15,643 nt of DNA from CAG-841 sp963656825 (GCA_963656825.1 CAVKJG010000043.1:1-15643), one strand, 5' to 3'. Positions 6,635-13,482 are shown, numbered from the stretch's first letter. Program-made: numbers and translations. Notes: a model not told the origin generated them from the sequence alone.

Positions 6635-8425
6635 ATGGCTGAACTTTTACAAAAACAGGACAGAAGAACAAAATACTGCGGACAGTTCGCAAAGGACGAT
6701 ATCGGCAAAAGAGTGTGTGCGCTCGGCTGGGTGGCGAGAGTTCGCGACCTCGGTGCGCTCATTTTCATCGACCTCCGCGACAGAACGGGCATTATTCAGC
6801 TCGCTTTCGACGGCGACACCGACAAAGCCGTATTCGACAAAGCGTTCAAAACGCGCTCGGAATTTGTCGTTGCCGCTCACGGCGTTGTCCGCGCAAGAGG
6901 CGAAGGCGCGATAAACAAAAATATGCCCACGGGCGAAATCGAAATCGCCGTGGACGATTACCGTATTCTTTCCGCCGCGCAGACAACACCCTTTGAAATT
7001 CTCGACGATTCAAACGTCCGCGACGAGCTTGCCTTAAAATACAGATACCTCGACCTGCGCCGCACTCCCCTGCAGAAAAATATAATAATGCGTCACGAGA
7101 TAGCTCTTGCCGCACGCGAATATTTCTATAAAAACGGATTTATCGAAATAGAAACCCCCATGATGATAAAGCCCACTCCCGAGGGCGCGCGCGACTATGT
7201 CGTTCCTTCAAGAATTCATCACGGTCATTTCTACGCGCTTCCCCAAAGTCCGCAGATTTACAAGCAGCTGCTTATGCTTTCCGGCTTTGACCGCTATATT
7301 CAGCTTGCGCGCTGCTTCCGCGACGAAGACCTCCGCGCAGACCGCCAGCCCGAATTCACACAGATAGACCTTGAAATGTCGTTTGTCGATCAGTCCGATA
7401 TAATGGATATGATAGAAGGCTTTATCGTTTATCTTTTCAAAAAGGTGCTTGATAAAGACATAAAAACGCCCATGCTCCACCTGACTTACAATGAAGCCAT
7501 GACGCGCTACGGCTCGGACAAGCCCGACACACGCTACGGTATGGAAATTTGCGATATTTCATCGCTCGTAAAAGACAGCGGCTTTTCGGTGTTTTCATCT
7601 GCCGTGCAGAACGGCGGCTCTGTTCGCGCAATAGTTGCCGAGGGCGGCGCGGACGTTCTTTCGAGAAAAGAGATAGACAAGCTCACCGAGCACGCAAAGG
7701 GTATCGGCGCAAAGGGACTTGCGTATATCCGCTGGTTTGAGGACGCGCCCTCCTGCTCGTTTGCGAAATTTATGGCAGAGGGCGAGCTTGAAAGCATTAT
7801 TTCCGCACTCGGCATGAAAAAAGGCGACGTCGCGCTTATCGTAGCCGACAAGGACAAGGTAACGCTTCCTACGCTCGGCGCGCTCCGCACGATAGTTGCA
7901 AAAAAGCTCGGCATAATTCCCGAAGGCAAATTCAACTTCCTGTGGATTACGGAATTCCCGTTCTTCGAATGGGACGAGGAAAGCGGAACATGGCTTGCGA
8001 TGCATCATCCTTTCACAATGCCGCTTGACGAATGTCTGCCCTATATAGACAGCGACCCCGCCTCTGTCAGAGCAAAGGCATACGACCTTGTTCTCAACGG
8101 CACGGAGCTGCTCTCCGGCTCTATAAGAATCACGGACTTCGAGCTTCAGCAGAAGATGTTCAAATCCCTCGGACTTACTCCCGAGGAGATTGACTCCAAG
8201 TTCGGCTTCCTTGTTGACGCTTACCGCTACGGCGCTCCGCCTCACGGCGGCGCGGGAATCGGTCTTGACCGTCTTTCGATGATAATGTGCGGCGCGGACA
8301 GTCTGCGCGACGTTATCGCTTTCCCGAAGGTACAGAACGCCTCCGAGCCAATGTCCGGTGCTCCGGCTCCTGCGGAGCAGAAGGCGCTCGACGAGCTTGC
8401 GCTCGCGCTGACGGATAAAGAATAA
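6635..8425 (+). CDS. aspS: Aspartate--tRNA ligase, bacterial type
   Basis: Charges tRNA-Asp. The 596-residue length and order match bacterial AspRS: an N-terminal OB-fold anticodon-binding domain (CALGWVARVRDLGALIFIDL, residues 28-47), then the class II core. The core has TPEGARDYVVPSR (181-193), motif 2 in FRDEDLRADRQPEFTQIDLE (228-247), a GAD-type insertion at about 290-420, and motif 3 GIGLDRL (541-547) followed by RDVIAFPK. The OB-domain residue after RVRD is Leu, as in E. coli and B. subtilis AspRS, rather than the His recalled for non-discriminating enzymes. A tRNA-Asp-specific enzyme is therefore more likely, though this is weak evidence. AAAGGA lies 9 nt before ATG 6635. The stop is 4 nt before the next gene. 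Confidence 0.97.
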   Translation: MAELLQKQDRRTKYCGQFAKDDIGKRVCALGWVARVRDLGALIFIDLRDRTGIIQLAFDGDTDKAVFDKAFKTRSEFVVAAHGVVRARGEGAINKNMPTGEIEIAVDDYRILSAAQTTPFEILDDSNVRDELALKYRYLDLRRTPLQKNIIMRHEIALAAREYFYKNGFIEIETPMMIKPTPEGARDYVVPSRIHHGHFYALPQSPQIYKQLLMLSGFDRYIQLARCFRDEDLRADRQPEFTQIDLEMSFVDQSDIMDMIEGFIVYLFKKVLDKDIKTPMLHLTYNEAMTRYGSDKPDTRYGMEICDISSLVKDSGFSVFSSAVQNGGSVRAIVAEGGADVLSRKEIDKLTEHAKGIGAKGLAYIRWFEDAPSCSFAKFMAEGELESIISALGMKKGDVALIVADKDKVTLPTLGALRTIVAKKLGIIPEGKFNFLWITEFPFFEWDEESGTWLAMHHPFTMPLDECLPYIDSDPASVRAKAYDLVLNGTELLSGSIRITDFELQQKMFKSLGLTPEEIDSKFGFLVDAYRYGAPPHGGAGIGLDRLSMIMCGADSLRDVIAFPKVQNASEPMSGAPAPAEQKALDELALALTDKE

Positions 8426-8429
8426 TCCG

Positions 8430-8756
8430 ATGGAAACAAAGCTTTTTGAAAAAAAGGACGAAGAATTCATATGCCAAAATTGCGGACTTCACGTTCAGCC
8501 GCTCGGCTATTCGTGCCGCAATCACTGTCCGCGCTGTCTTTGCTCGCTTCATCTGGACAATCACCCCGGCGACAGAGCAAGCGGCTGCGGCGGACTTATG
8601 ATTCCGATATCGGCTGAGCCCGACGCGAAAAAGGGATATATAATTACCCACAAATGCACCAGGTGCGGCGCGATACGTCGCAACAAAGCCGCAACGGAAG
8701 CCAAGGTTCAGCCGGACGACATATCTCTTATAATAAAGCTTACGGTTGCAAAATAA
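8430..8756 (+). CDS. RNHCP domain zinc-ribbon protein of unknown function
   Basis: A 108-residue protein carrying the signature that names the RNHCP family (PF12647): SCRNHCPRCLCS at 28-39. Around it are CQNC (15-18), DRASGCGGLMIPI (48-60) and CTRCG (76-80). The paired cysteines suggest one or two zinc-ribbon sites, giving a small nucleic-acid- or protein-binding module. No member has a function I can name with confidence. The start ATG is 4 nt after the aspS stop and has only a weak AAAG upstream, so translation is probably coupled to aspS. It is the last gene of the hisS operon, followed by a strong terminator. The link to two synthetases and the RNA-binding-like cysteine pattern hint at an RNA- or translation-related role, but this is inference. 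Confidence 0.9.
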   Translation: METKLFEKKDEEFICQNCGLHVQPLGYSCRNHCPRCLCSLHLDNHPGDRASGCGGLMIPISAEPDAKKGYIITHKCTRCGAIRRNKAATEAKVQPDDISLIIKLTVAK

Positions 8757-8763
8757 TAAACAT

Positions 8764-8799
8764 AAAAATGTGCGTTTCGTTTCCGAAACGCACATTTTT
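8764..8799. terminator. Bidirectional terminator between the hisS operon and abrB-like gene
   Basis: A perfect 16-bp stem, AAAAATGTGCGTTTCG paired with CGAAACGCACATTTTT, around a TTTC loop. It is the longest stem in the window and is flanked by A- and T-tracts. It can stop both the + operon and the convergent AbrB-like gene ending at 8822. Confidence 0.95.
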
Positions 8800-8821
8800 C
8801 ATTTCCCCCAAGAATATAATC

Positions 8822-9067
8822 TCAATATCTGTCCTTGATCTTCTTGATACAATCCTTGCAGATAAGCTTGCCGTTGAGGCTTTCAACGTTGTCGGCATTT
8901 CCGCAGAAAACGCATGAAGGCTCATACTTCTTGAGAATGATCTTGTCGTCCTCAACGAAGATCTCCACGGCATCACGATTGTTGATTCCGAGATTCTTTC
9001 TGAGTTCAATGGGAAGAACAAATCTTCCGAGCTCGTCAATCTTTCTTACTACACCTGTTGATTTCAT
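8822..9067 (-). CDS. AbrB/SpoVT-family transition-state-type regulator with C-terminal Cys-pair knuckle
   Basis: An 81-residue DNA-binding protein. Residues 1-48 form the swapped-hairpin AbrB domain (STGVVRKIDELGRFVLPIEL, 3-22, then DAVEIFVEDDKIILKKYEP). This family binds DNA as dimers or tetramers and represses stationary-phase and sporulation genes in Bacillus. The C-terminal part has C52-x2-C55 and C70-x2-C73, a likely zinc knuckle typical of short clostridial AbrB paralogues, whereas B. subtilis AbrB has a different multimerisation tail. ATG 9067 has AAAGGAG 10 nt upstream. The gene is monocistronic and lies next to spmAB, but nothing shows that it controls them. Exact orthology (AbrB or Abh) is uncertain, so no symbol is given. 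Confidence 0.92.
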   Translation of the reverse strand: MKSTGVVRKIDELGRFVLPIELRKNLGINNRDAVEIFVEDDKIILKKYEPSCVFCGNADNVESLNGKLICKDCIKKIKDRY

Positions 9068-9098
9068 ATGTATAACACTCCTTTCATAGTGTAATTAT

Positions 9099-9127
9099 AA
9101 TGTACCATATTATGTAAAGGAAGTCAA
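9099..9127 (-). promoter_or_regulatory. Sigma-A-type promoter of the abrB-like gene
   Basis: On the minus strand, TTGACT (complement of 9122-9127), 17-bp spacer, TACATT (complement of 9099-9104), preceded by TGG (extended -10). A TATAAT lies 5 bp further downstream but at a 22-bp spacing. The AT-rich stretch around it could also be an AbrB-type autoregulatory site, which cannot be judged by motif. Confidence 0.65.
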
Positions 9128-9295
9128 CAATAAAATGAAATAAAAGGCGAATTTTTTTGAAAAATTTTGATTTTAGTAATAATTTAGTCTTAATAAGCAC
9201 TTTTTCGGGATTTTTTTCGACAACGAAACCGCAAAAATCGCTTTTTCTGCAAATGGAAATTCGTAATACACTTATTTTTTACGGGAGACGTTCTT

Positions 9296-9910
9296 ATGCT
9301 TAAAAAAATTTTCTGCGTCATCAGCACCGTGTCCTTTGCTTTTGCGCTTGCGCTCGGAAGAATGGATATGCTCGCCTCCGCGATAATAGACGGCGCTTCA
9401 AAGGCGGTGGAGCTTTCAATCTCGCTTCTCGGACTCACTGCGCTGTGGTGCGGAGTTATGGAGGTCTATTCAAAATGCGGCGTCTGCAATATGCTTGCAA
9501 AGCTGATCTCTCCGCTTATGAAAATTCTCTTTCCGGAAAGCTGCAAAAGCGGTATCGGCACGGAGGAGATCGCCGCAAGCATCAGCGCAAATCTTCTCGG
9601 GCTCGGCAACGCCGCAACGCCGCTCGGCATAAAAGCCATGCAAAAGCTTTCGGCTCTGAACGGCGGAAGCGACGAGGCAACAGACGACATGGTCACGTTT
9701 GCCGTGCTCAACACCTCGTCCGTATCGCTTATGCCGACGACGCTTATCGCTCTGCGGCGCGCCGCAGGCTCGACAGCTCCCTTTGACATAATTCCTGCCG
9801 TGTGGATATGCTCTGCCTGTGGTGCGATTGTTTCGATGCTTCTTACAAAAGGACTCGGGCATCTCTTCCCCGTCAAAGCGAAAAGGGCGGAAAAAGTATG
9901 GAATACGTAG
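9296..9910 (+). CDS. spmA: Spore maturation protein A
   Basis: A 204-residue polytopic membrane protein of the nucleoside-transporter 'gate' domain family. With SpmB it is needed in Bacillus and Clostridium for spore core dehydration and heat resistance. Diagnostic blocks are GLTALWCGVMEV (46-57), NLLGLGNAATPLGIKAMQ (98-115), TFAVLNTSSVSLMPTTLIALR and a final hydrophobic helix before a basic tail. B. subtilis SpmA is about the same length. ATG 9296 follows GGGAG (9283-9287) by 8 nt. The upstream 168 bases (9128-9295) are AT-rich, and I see no convincing sigma-A promoter there. A sporulation sigma factor promoter is possible but not demonstrable by eye. It overlaps spmB by 13 nt. Confidence 0.95.
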   Translation: MLKKIFCVISTVSFAFALALGRMDMLASAIIDGASKAVELSISLLGLTALWCGVMEVYSKCGVCNMLAKLISPLMKILFPESCKSGIGTEEIAASISANLLGLGNAATPLGIKAMQKLSALNGGSDEATDDMVTFAVLNTSSVSLMPTTLIALRRAAGSTAPFDIIPAVWICSACGAIVSMLLTKGLGHLFPVKAKRAEKVWNT

Positions 9911-10419
9911 CCTCCGCCTTTATTCCCGCGGCGATACTGCTTTGCGCCGCAATGCTGACGTTTTCAAAAAAAGCCTCCTTCGACGATTTTCTTTGCGGCG
10001 CCGAAAACGGCGTAAAAATAATATTCCGCCTGTTGCCCACGCTTATCGTGCTTGTGGTATCGGTTTCGATGCTTTCGGCATCCGGCGCGGTCGATTTTCT
10101 TTCGTCGCTTCTTTCGCCTCTGTCCGAAAGGCTCGGAATCCCGACGGGAATGCTTCCGCTCATAATAATGCGTCCGTTTTCGGGCAGCGGCTCGAACGCC
10201 ATGATAGCCGATATTTTCGACAAATACGGCGCGGACAGCCTGACTTCAAAAACGGCGTCTGTGCTTTTGGGCTCCTCCGAAACGATACTTTATGTTTTCG
10301 CCGTGTATTTTTCGGCGGCGGGCATAAAGAAAACGCGGCATGCTCTGCCTGCCGCGTTTCTTTCGATGATATTCTGTATTTTCTTTTCCTGTCTTGTGTG
10401 CCGCCTTATGTTTGGCTGA
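9898..10419 (+). CDS. spmB: Spore maturation protein B
   Basis: A 173-residue membrane protein and partner of SpmA. It shows the family pattern of a gate domain: GVKIIFRLLPTLIVLVVSVSML near the N-terminus, IMRPFSGSGSNAMIADIFDKYG in the centre, and SVLLGSSETILYVFAVYFSAAGIKKTRHALPAAF near the C-terminus, as in SpmB (B. subtilis about 178). I chose ATG 9898 because it gives the family length and overlaps the spmA stop by 13 nt with AAAAGGG just upstream. The longer in-frame start at 9802 lies deep inside spmA. The last 90 nt of the gene contain a hairpin that may serve as terminator for the opposing cyclophilin gene, whose stop codon is only 4 nt away. Confidence 0.95.
   Translation: MEYVASAFIPAAILLCAAMLTFSKKASFDDFLCGAENGVKIIFRLLPTLIVLVVSVSMLSASGAVDFLSSLLSPLSERLGIPTGMLPLIIMRPFSGSGSNAMIADIFDKYGADSLTSKTASVLLGSSETILYVFAVYFSAAGIKKTRHALPAAFLSMIFCIFFSCLVCRLMFG
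10331..10359 (-). terminator. Probable terminator of the cyclophilin gene, inside spmB
   Basis: A 10-bp perfect stem, AAACGCGGCA / TGCCGCGTTT, with a 9-nt loop. Read on the minus strand the stem is followed by TCTTTATG, so the RNA ends in a U-rich GTTTTCTTT tail, as expected of an intrinsic terminator. It lies 65-93 nt past the cyclophilin stop, within spmB codons. On the + strand the hairpin is followed by CTTTCG, a poorer tail. Confidence 0.55.
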
Positions 10420-10423
10420 TTTT

Positions 10424-11038
10424 TTATTCTGCAGAGGAGCTTTCTATTCTGACCGTTTCGATTTTTATATAATTTTCTTCGCTGAGGAAGCCCATCATAA
10501 CGCCGTAATAGTCGTTTGAAAAGCCTCCATTTTCCGTTATGTCGGAGCAGATTTTTTCAACGACGTCCCAGCCGTCGGTTATCGTGCCGAACGCGGCGTA
10601 ATTTCCATCAAGCGAGGACTGTGCCGAATCCGAAAGCACTATAAAGAACTGTGTGCTTGCCGAATCGGGATCGGTTGAGCGCGCCATTGATATAACGCCC
10701 TTTTTGTGCTGAAGCTTATTGTCAACGCCGTTTGAAGAAAACTCGCCCTTTATCGTTTCCTCGGATTTTGAATTTGCTCCGCCCTGAAGCACAAAGCCCT
10801 GCTGCATACGGATAATATCCGTGTTGTCGTAAAGTCCGTCCTGCGCGAGCTTTGCAAAATGAGCCGACGTTATCGGCGCGTTTTCATAATCGAGCGCGAC
10901 GGTTATTTCTCCGTAATCCTTTACGACGATCACAGCCGTGGCGGCGGTAGTGTCGGAGCTTGTCTTTTTGCACGAGCAAAGCGCAAGCGCAAGCATTGCG
11001 ATCGCCACCGTGAATGCAATGATTTTTATCTTTTTCAT
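10424..11038 (-). CDS. Cyclophilin-type peptidyl-prolyl isomerase, lipoprotein
   Basis: A 204-residue protein with an N-terminal signal peptide (MKKIKIIAFTVAIAMLALAL) and a lipobox LCSC placing the lipidated Cys at 23. It should be anchored outside the cytoplasmic membrane. The cyclophilin domain follows (about 35-200). Catalytic-pocket residues are present with normal spacing: R77, F82 and Q85 in IIRMQQGFVLQGG, then STQFFIVLSD (128-137) and LDGNYAAFG (143-151). The usual F-H-R is I-I-R here. Expected role is folding of exported proteins. ATG 11038 has GGAG 6 nt upstream. It is monocistronic and convergent with spmB (4 nt gap). Confidence 0.93.
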   Translation of the reverse strand: MKKIKIIAFTVAIAMLALALCSCKKTSSDTTAATAVIVVKDYGEITVALDYENAPITSAHFAKLAQDGLYDNTDIIRMQQGFVLQGGANSKSEETIKGEFSSNGVDNKLQHKKGVISMARSTDPDSASTQFFIVLSDSAQSSLDGNYAAFGTITDGWDVVEKICSDITENGGFSNDYYGVMMGFLSEENYIKIETVRIESSSAE

Positions 11039-11064
11039 TTTTATCTCCGGATAGGTTTTTTCAC

Positions 11065-11093
11065 ATTATATCAGATAAATGTGTAAACTTCAA
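11065..11093 (-). promoter_or_regulatory. Sigma-A-type promoter of the cyclophilin gene
   Basis: On the minus strand, TTGAAG (complement of 11088-11093), 17-bp spacer, TATAAT (complement of 11065-11070), with TGA before the -10. It is divergent from the lipoprotein promoter 30 bp away. Confidence 0.8.
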
Positions 11094-11123
11094 GTACAAA
11101 CTATAAACATTCGGCGCATAATC

Positions 11124-11152
11124 TTGACAAATCTCCGCCGCAAAGCTAAAAT
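11124..11152 (+). promoter_or_regulatory. Sigma-A-type promoter of the InlB-repeat lipoprotein gene
   Basis: TTGACA (11124-11129), 17-bp spacer, TAAAAT (11147-11152), no TG extension. It leaves a leader of about 60 nt. Confidence 0.7.
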
Positions 11153-11218
11153 AAAAGTGTACAGGCTTAAAAAATATTTGTATAAGCAAAAAATCAAATA
11201 ACTCTTTGGGAGAAAAAA

Positions 11219-12100
11219 GTGAAAAAAGCAATAGCACTGATACTTACAGCCGCTTCGCTTATGCTCGTCTCGTGCGGCAAAGGCGCTTCGGTATCTTACA
11301 GAGAAATACAAAACAAGCTTGACCCTTCAAGCATATTCGCTTCGGACAAAGGGTGTAAATCCTACACCGAAACGCTGACCTATTACGATGAAAACGGCAG
11401 CGACGGCTACTCTTATTCCATTTACACAGAGCCTTCCTCGGACAGCGCCTGCGGCTACAACATAATTCAGAAGGACGGCGATTATTCCCTTTACGCTTGC
11501 GACGGCAAGGTCTTCGCCGAAAACGCCGGAAATCTTTACTCTGTCATTCTCATATCAAAAACCTACTATGAATATATAGAAAGCTATCTTACCTGCTCGC
11601 ACGATTTCGACGGGCTTTCATACCGTCAGCTTTATTCAAAAAAATCGGACGACGGCGCAACAACCGTCGCCTACAAAGCCGAAATGACAATAGAAGTCGC
11701 GGCAAAATATTCTTCAATGGGCTTTGAAATAAGCGACAGCCTTATCGCAACGTATAAAATACACGGCGATCATATAACGGACGAGATCTCCTATACGCTG
11801 AAAAAAGCAAACGGCACGGAAAAGCCCCTGCTCCGCCGCGAATTTTCGTATTCGGAAAAAGCGTCGGACGGATTTTCAGCTCTTCCGGCAGACGACAAGG
11901 CGCATGTGACCGTGATCTTCAATTACGGAAAGGAAAGCGAATCGAAATCCGTTTTCACGGCGCAGAAAAACTGCTTTCTCGGCATAAGCACGGGAAATAT
12001 AAACGCTTCGTTCTTTACCGACAGCAATCTTACCGTGCCTTTTTCGCCCGAAAAAGTGCTTATCGACGGAGATATAACGCTTTACGCCGTTTATAATTGA
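11219..12100 (+). CDS. Lipoprotein of unknown function with a C-terminal InlB B-repeat-like segment
   Basis: A 293-residue predicted lipoprotein. It has signal peptide MKKAIALILTAASLMLVSC with lipobox LVSC and Cys19 as the anchor. The mature region up to about 225 is rich in Tyr, Ser and Asp with alternating beta-strand-like segments (SYTETLTYYDENGSDGYSYS, DGDYSLYACDGKVFAEN). I do not recognise its family; it recalls lipoproteins of the LppX/LolA-like fold only in general look. The last 65 residues (HVTVIFNYG ... FFTDSNLTVPFSPEKVLIDG ... ITLYAVYN) resemble one Listeria-Bacteroides/InlB B-repeat (PF09479), though the usual G-x-x-F-x-G-W core is missing. The start is GTG 11219 with GGGAG 6 nt upstream. 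No clear terminator follows before the tRNA promoter. Confidence 0.8.
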   Translation: MKKAIALILTAASLMLVSCGKGASVSYREIQNKLDPSSIFASDKGCKSYTETLTYYDENGSDGYSYSIYTEPSSDSACGYNIIQKDGDYSLYACDGKVFAENAGNLYSVILISKTYYEYIESYLTCSHDFDGLSYRQLYSKKSDDGATTVAYKAEMTIEVAAKYSSMGFEISDSLIATYKIHGDHITDEISYTLKKANGTEKPLLRREFSYSEKASDGFSALPADDKAHVTVIFNYGKESESKSVFTAQKNCFLGISTGNINASFFTDSNLTVPFSPEKVLIDGDITLYAVYN

Positions 12101-12139
12101 ATTTCGGATTTATTTGCATAAAAATTTATCGTAAAGCTA

Positions 12140-12168
12140 TTGACAACGCGAAACTATTATGATATAAT
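12140..12168 (+). promoter_or_regulatory. Consensus promoter of the tRNA-Thr/tRNA-Tyr unit
   Basis: TTGACA (12140-12145), 17-bp spacer, TATAAT (12163-12168), preceded by TGA. It is a perfect match at both boxes with an extended -10, as expected for a stable-RNA promoter. The transcription start is predicted about 30 nt before the first tRNA. Confidence 0.9.
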
Positions 12169-12204
12169 TCTTTTCGCTGACGCGGAAAGCGTAAGCGGAA
12201 TATT

Positions 12205-12279
12205 GCTGGTGTGGCTCAATGGCAGAGCAGCTGATTTGTAATCAGCAGGTTGTTGGTTCGACTCCGATCACCAGCTCCA
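12205..12279 (+). tRNA. tRNA-Thr (anticodon TGT)
   Basis: A complete cloverleaf: acceptor GCTGGTG / CACCAGC, D stem GCTC / GAGC, anticodon stem GCTGA / TCAGC around loop TTTGTAA (anticodon TGT), T stem GTTGG / CCGAT around TTCGACT (one G-T pair), discriminator T, and CCA encoded at 12277-12279. The 72-nt body has no insertion. Confidence 0.97.
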
Positions 12280-12318
12280 AAGAAGCCTTGTGCATTTTAT
12301 GTGCGGGGCTTTATAATT

Positions 12319-12403
12319 GGGAGCGTTCCCGAGTGGCCAAAGGGGGCAGACTGTAAATCTGTTGTCAGTGACTTCGGTGGTCCGAATCCACCCGCTCCCA
12401 CCA
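12319..12403 (+). tRNA. tRNA-Tyr (anticodon GTA), class II long variable arm
   Basis: Acceptor GGGAGCG / CGCTCCC is perfect. Anticodon stem GCAGA / TCTGT surrounds loop CTGTAAA (anticodon GTA). A long variable arm (TGTCAGTGACTTC) is typical of bacterial tRNA-Tyr. T stem GGTGG / CCACC surrounds TCCGAAT, discriminator A, CCA encoded at 12401-12403. It lies 39 nt after tRNA-Thr in the same transcript. Confidence 0.97.
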
Positions 12404-12432
12404 AAAATCCTGCACACCGTGCAGGATTTTTT
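12403..12432 (+). terminator. Terminator of the tRNA unit
   Basis: A 13-bp perfect stem, AAAAATCCTGCAC / GTGCAGGATTTTT, with loop ACC and a T tail. It starts at the last base of the tRNA-Tyr CCA. Confidence 0.95.
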
Positions 12433-12502
12433 CTTTTCCGTCATTTTTCTCTCTTTTGTTCAAAAATTCAATAAAATCTGTTCATTTTTTTCGCATTTGA
12501 TA

Positions 12503-12531
12503 TTGCATATACAGCCATTGTATGATATATT
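12503..12531 (+). promoter_or_regulatory. Sigma-A-type promoter of the DUF975 gene
   Basis: TTGCAT (12503-12508), 17-bp spacer, TATATT (12526-12531), preceded by TGA (extended -10). The leader is about 50 nt. Confidence 0.7.
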
Positions 12532-12588
12532 ATAGTTAATATGATGGTTGTATTCATACATCATAATTACTTTTGGAGGTATTATTAT

Positions 12589-13188
12589 ATGTCAAGAAGC
12601 GAAATCAAACGCAAAGCAAGAGAACAGCTCGGCAGAAATATCTTTGCAACGCCGTGGCTTATCGCTATTCTCGTGGCGCTGATTACAGGCGCTATACTCG
12701 GCGCAAGCTCACTCATCTCTTTCCTTTTCGTCGGACCTATGTCATTCGGTCTTTCGGCGCTATTTCTCAAGCAGGCGCGTGATCACAAAACAATGGACGT
12801 ACTCGGTCTGTTCGGCGGTTTCAACGACTTCGGTCAGAACTTCCTTCTCGGATTCCTTTCATCATTGTTCATCGCTCTCTGGTCAATGCTTTTCGTAATT
12901 CCCGGAATAGTAAAATATTATTCTTATTCCATGATCTATTACATCAAGGCTGACCATCCCGAATACGATTGGAAGCAGTGCATCGACGAAAGCCGCAGAA
13001 TAATGGACGGTCACAAGTGGGAGCTCTTCGTTCTCGAACTCAGCTTTATCGGCTGGTGGATTGTCGGCGCTCTCTGTCTCGGCGTAGGTACTCTTTGGGT
13101 AGCCTCTTATGTGTCGGCTGCAAAGGCTCAGTTCTATCGCGCGCTCATAGGCGACACGGCAGACGTAGTTGAAGAAGCTGCACAGTAA
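12589..13188 (+). CDS. DUF975 family integral membrane protein
   Basis: A 199-residue protein with the DUF975 (PF06161) pattern. A basic N-terminal stretch (SRSEIKRKAREQLGRN) precedes several membrane helices (TPWLIAILVALITGAILGAS, SFLFVGPMSFGLSALFL, LLGFLSSLFIALWSMLFVIP). The family hallmark follows: IPGIVKYYSYSMIYYI, then ADHPEYDWKQCIDESRRIMD and GHKWELFVLELSFIGWW. The family's function is not established. I chose ATG 12589 because GGAGG (12575-12579) sits 9 nt upstream and the basic N-terminus is typical. An in-frame ATG at 12541 would place the ribosome binding site inside the gene. It has its own promoter and terminator. Confidence 0.93.
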   Translation: MSRSEIKRKAREQLGRNIFATPWLIAILVALITGAILGASSLISFLFVGPMSFGLSALFLKQARDHKTMDVLGLFGGFNDFGQNFLLGFLSSLFIALWSMLFVIPGIVKYYSYSMIYYIKADHPEYDWKQCIDESRRIMDGHKWELFVLELSFIGWWIVGALCLGVGTLWVASYVSAAKAQFYRALIGDTADVVEEAAQ

Positions 13189-13209
13189 ATATAAACATAA
13201 TAAGAAAAA

Positions 13210-13238
13210 ACGGCGCGATGCGCCGTATTTTCTTTTTT
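13210..13238 (+). terminator. Terminator of the DUF975 gene
   Basis: A 7-bp GC-rich stem, ACGGCGC / GCGCCGT, loop GAT, followed by ATTTTCTTTTTT. Confidence 0.9.
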
Positions 13239-13272
13239 ATCGTGAAAAAGTGAATTATTTTTGCTTTTCCTA

Positions 13273-13301
13273 TTGAAATCCCAAAAAATATATGCTATAA
13301 T
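13273..13301 (+). promoter_or_regulatory. Promoter of the glycine riboswitch-agcS unit
   Basis: TTGAAA (13273-13278), 17-bp spacer, TATAAT (13296-13301), with TGC before the -10. The transcription start is about 13308, just before the structured leader. Confidence 0.85.
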
Positions 13302-13309
13302 GTCGGCAA

Positions 13310-13436
13310 CCGAAGAAGCTCTCGGAATTTGGGAAAAGACCGAGCGCGGAGGTTACTCTGGAGAATCCCGCAGAAAGTGCGGGTGCCGAAGGTGCAAGGC
13401 GAAAGCCGAATCTCTCAGGCAAAAGAACGGAGCAGA
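13310..13436 (+). promoter_or_regulatory. Glycine riboswitch, single aptamer with upstream remnant (ghost) helix
   Basis: The aptamer spans about 13356-13432. P1 is CTCTG (13356-13360) with CGGAG (13428-13432). P2 is GAGA with TCTC. One P3 arm is CCCGC / GCGGG (13367-13382), and a second small hairpin is GGC-GAAA-GCC. The conserved glycine-motif strings are all present: GCCGAAGGTGCAA (13384 on), TCTCTCAGGCAAAAGAAC (13411 on) and ACTCTGGAGA at the 5' side, as in the second aptamer of the B. subtilis gcvT riboswitch. Upstream, 13318-13347 folds into a 5-bp helix CTCGG / CCGAG extended by GC / GC across a T-C mismatch. This region also resembles the 3' end of an aptamer (CTCTC...AAAAGA..CGAG). 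It looks like a singlet riboswitch with a vestigial first aptamer. It controls agcS through the terminator that follows; whether glycine switches it on or off I cannot tell. Confidence 0.92.
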
Positions 13437-13482
13437 CAAAGTAAATATTTATATTTTTATAGTCTGTATGTCTTTTTTCCGG

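Noticed and set aside
7595..8470. 291-codon - strand open frame antisense to aspS
   Set aside because: Shadow of a highly conserved AspRS sequence; no recognisable domain.
9128..9295. Possible sporulation sigma promoter ahead of spmA (AATACACT-like element near 9263)
   Set aside because: No matching -35 at a sensible spacing; too weak to call by eye.
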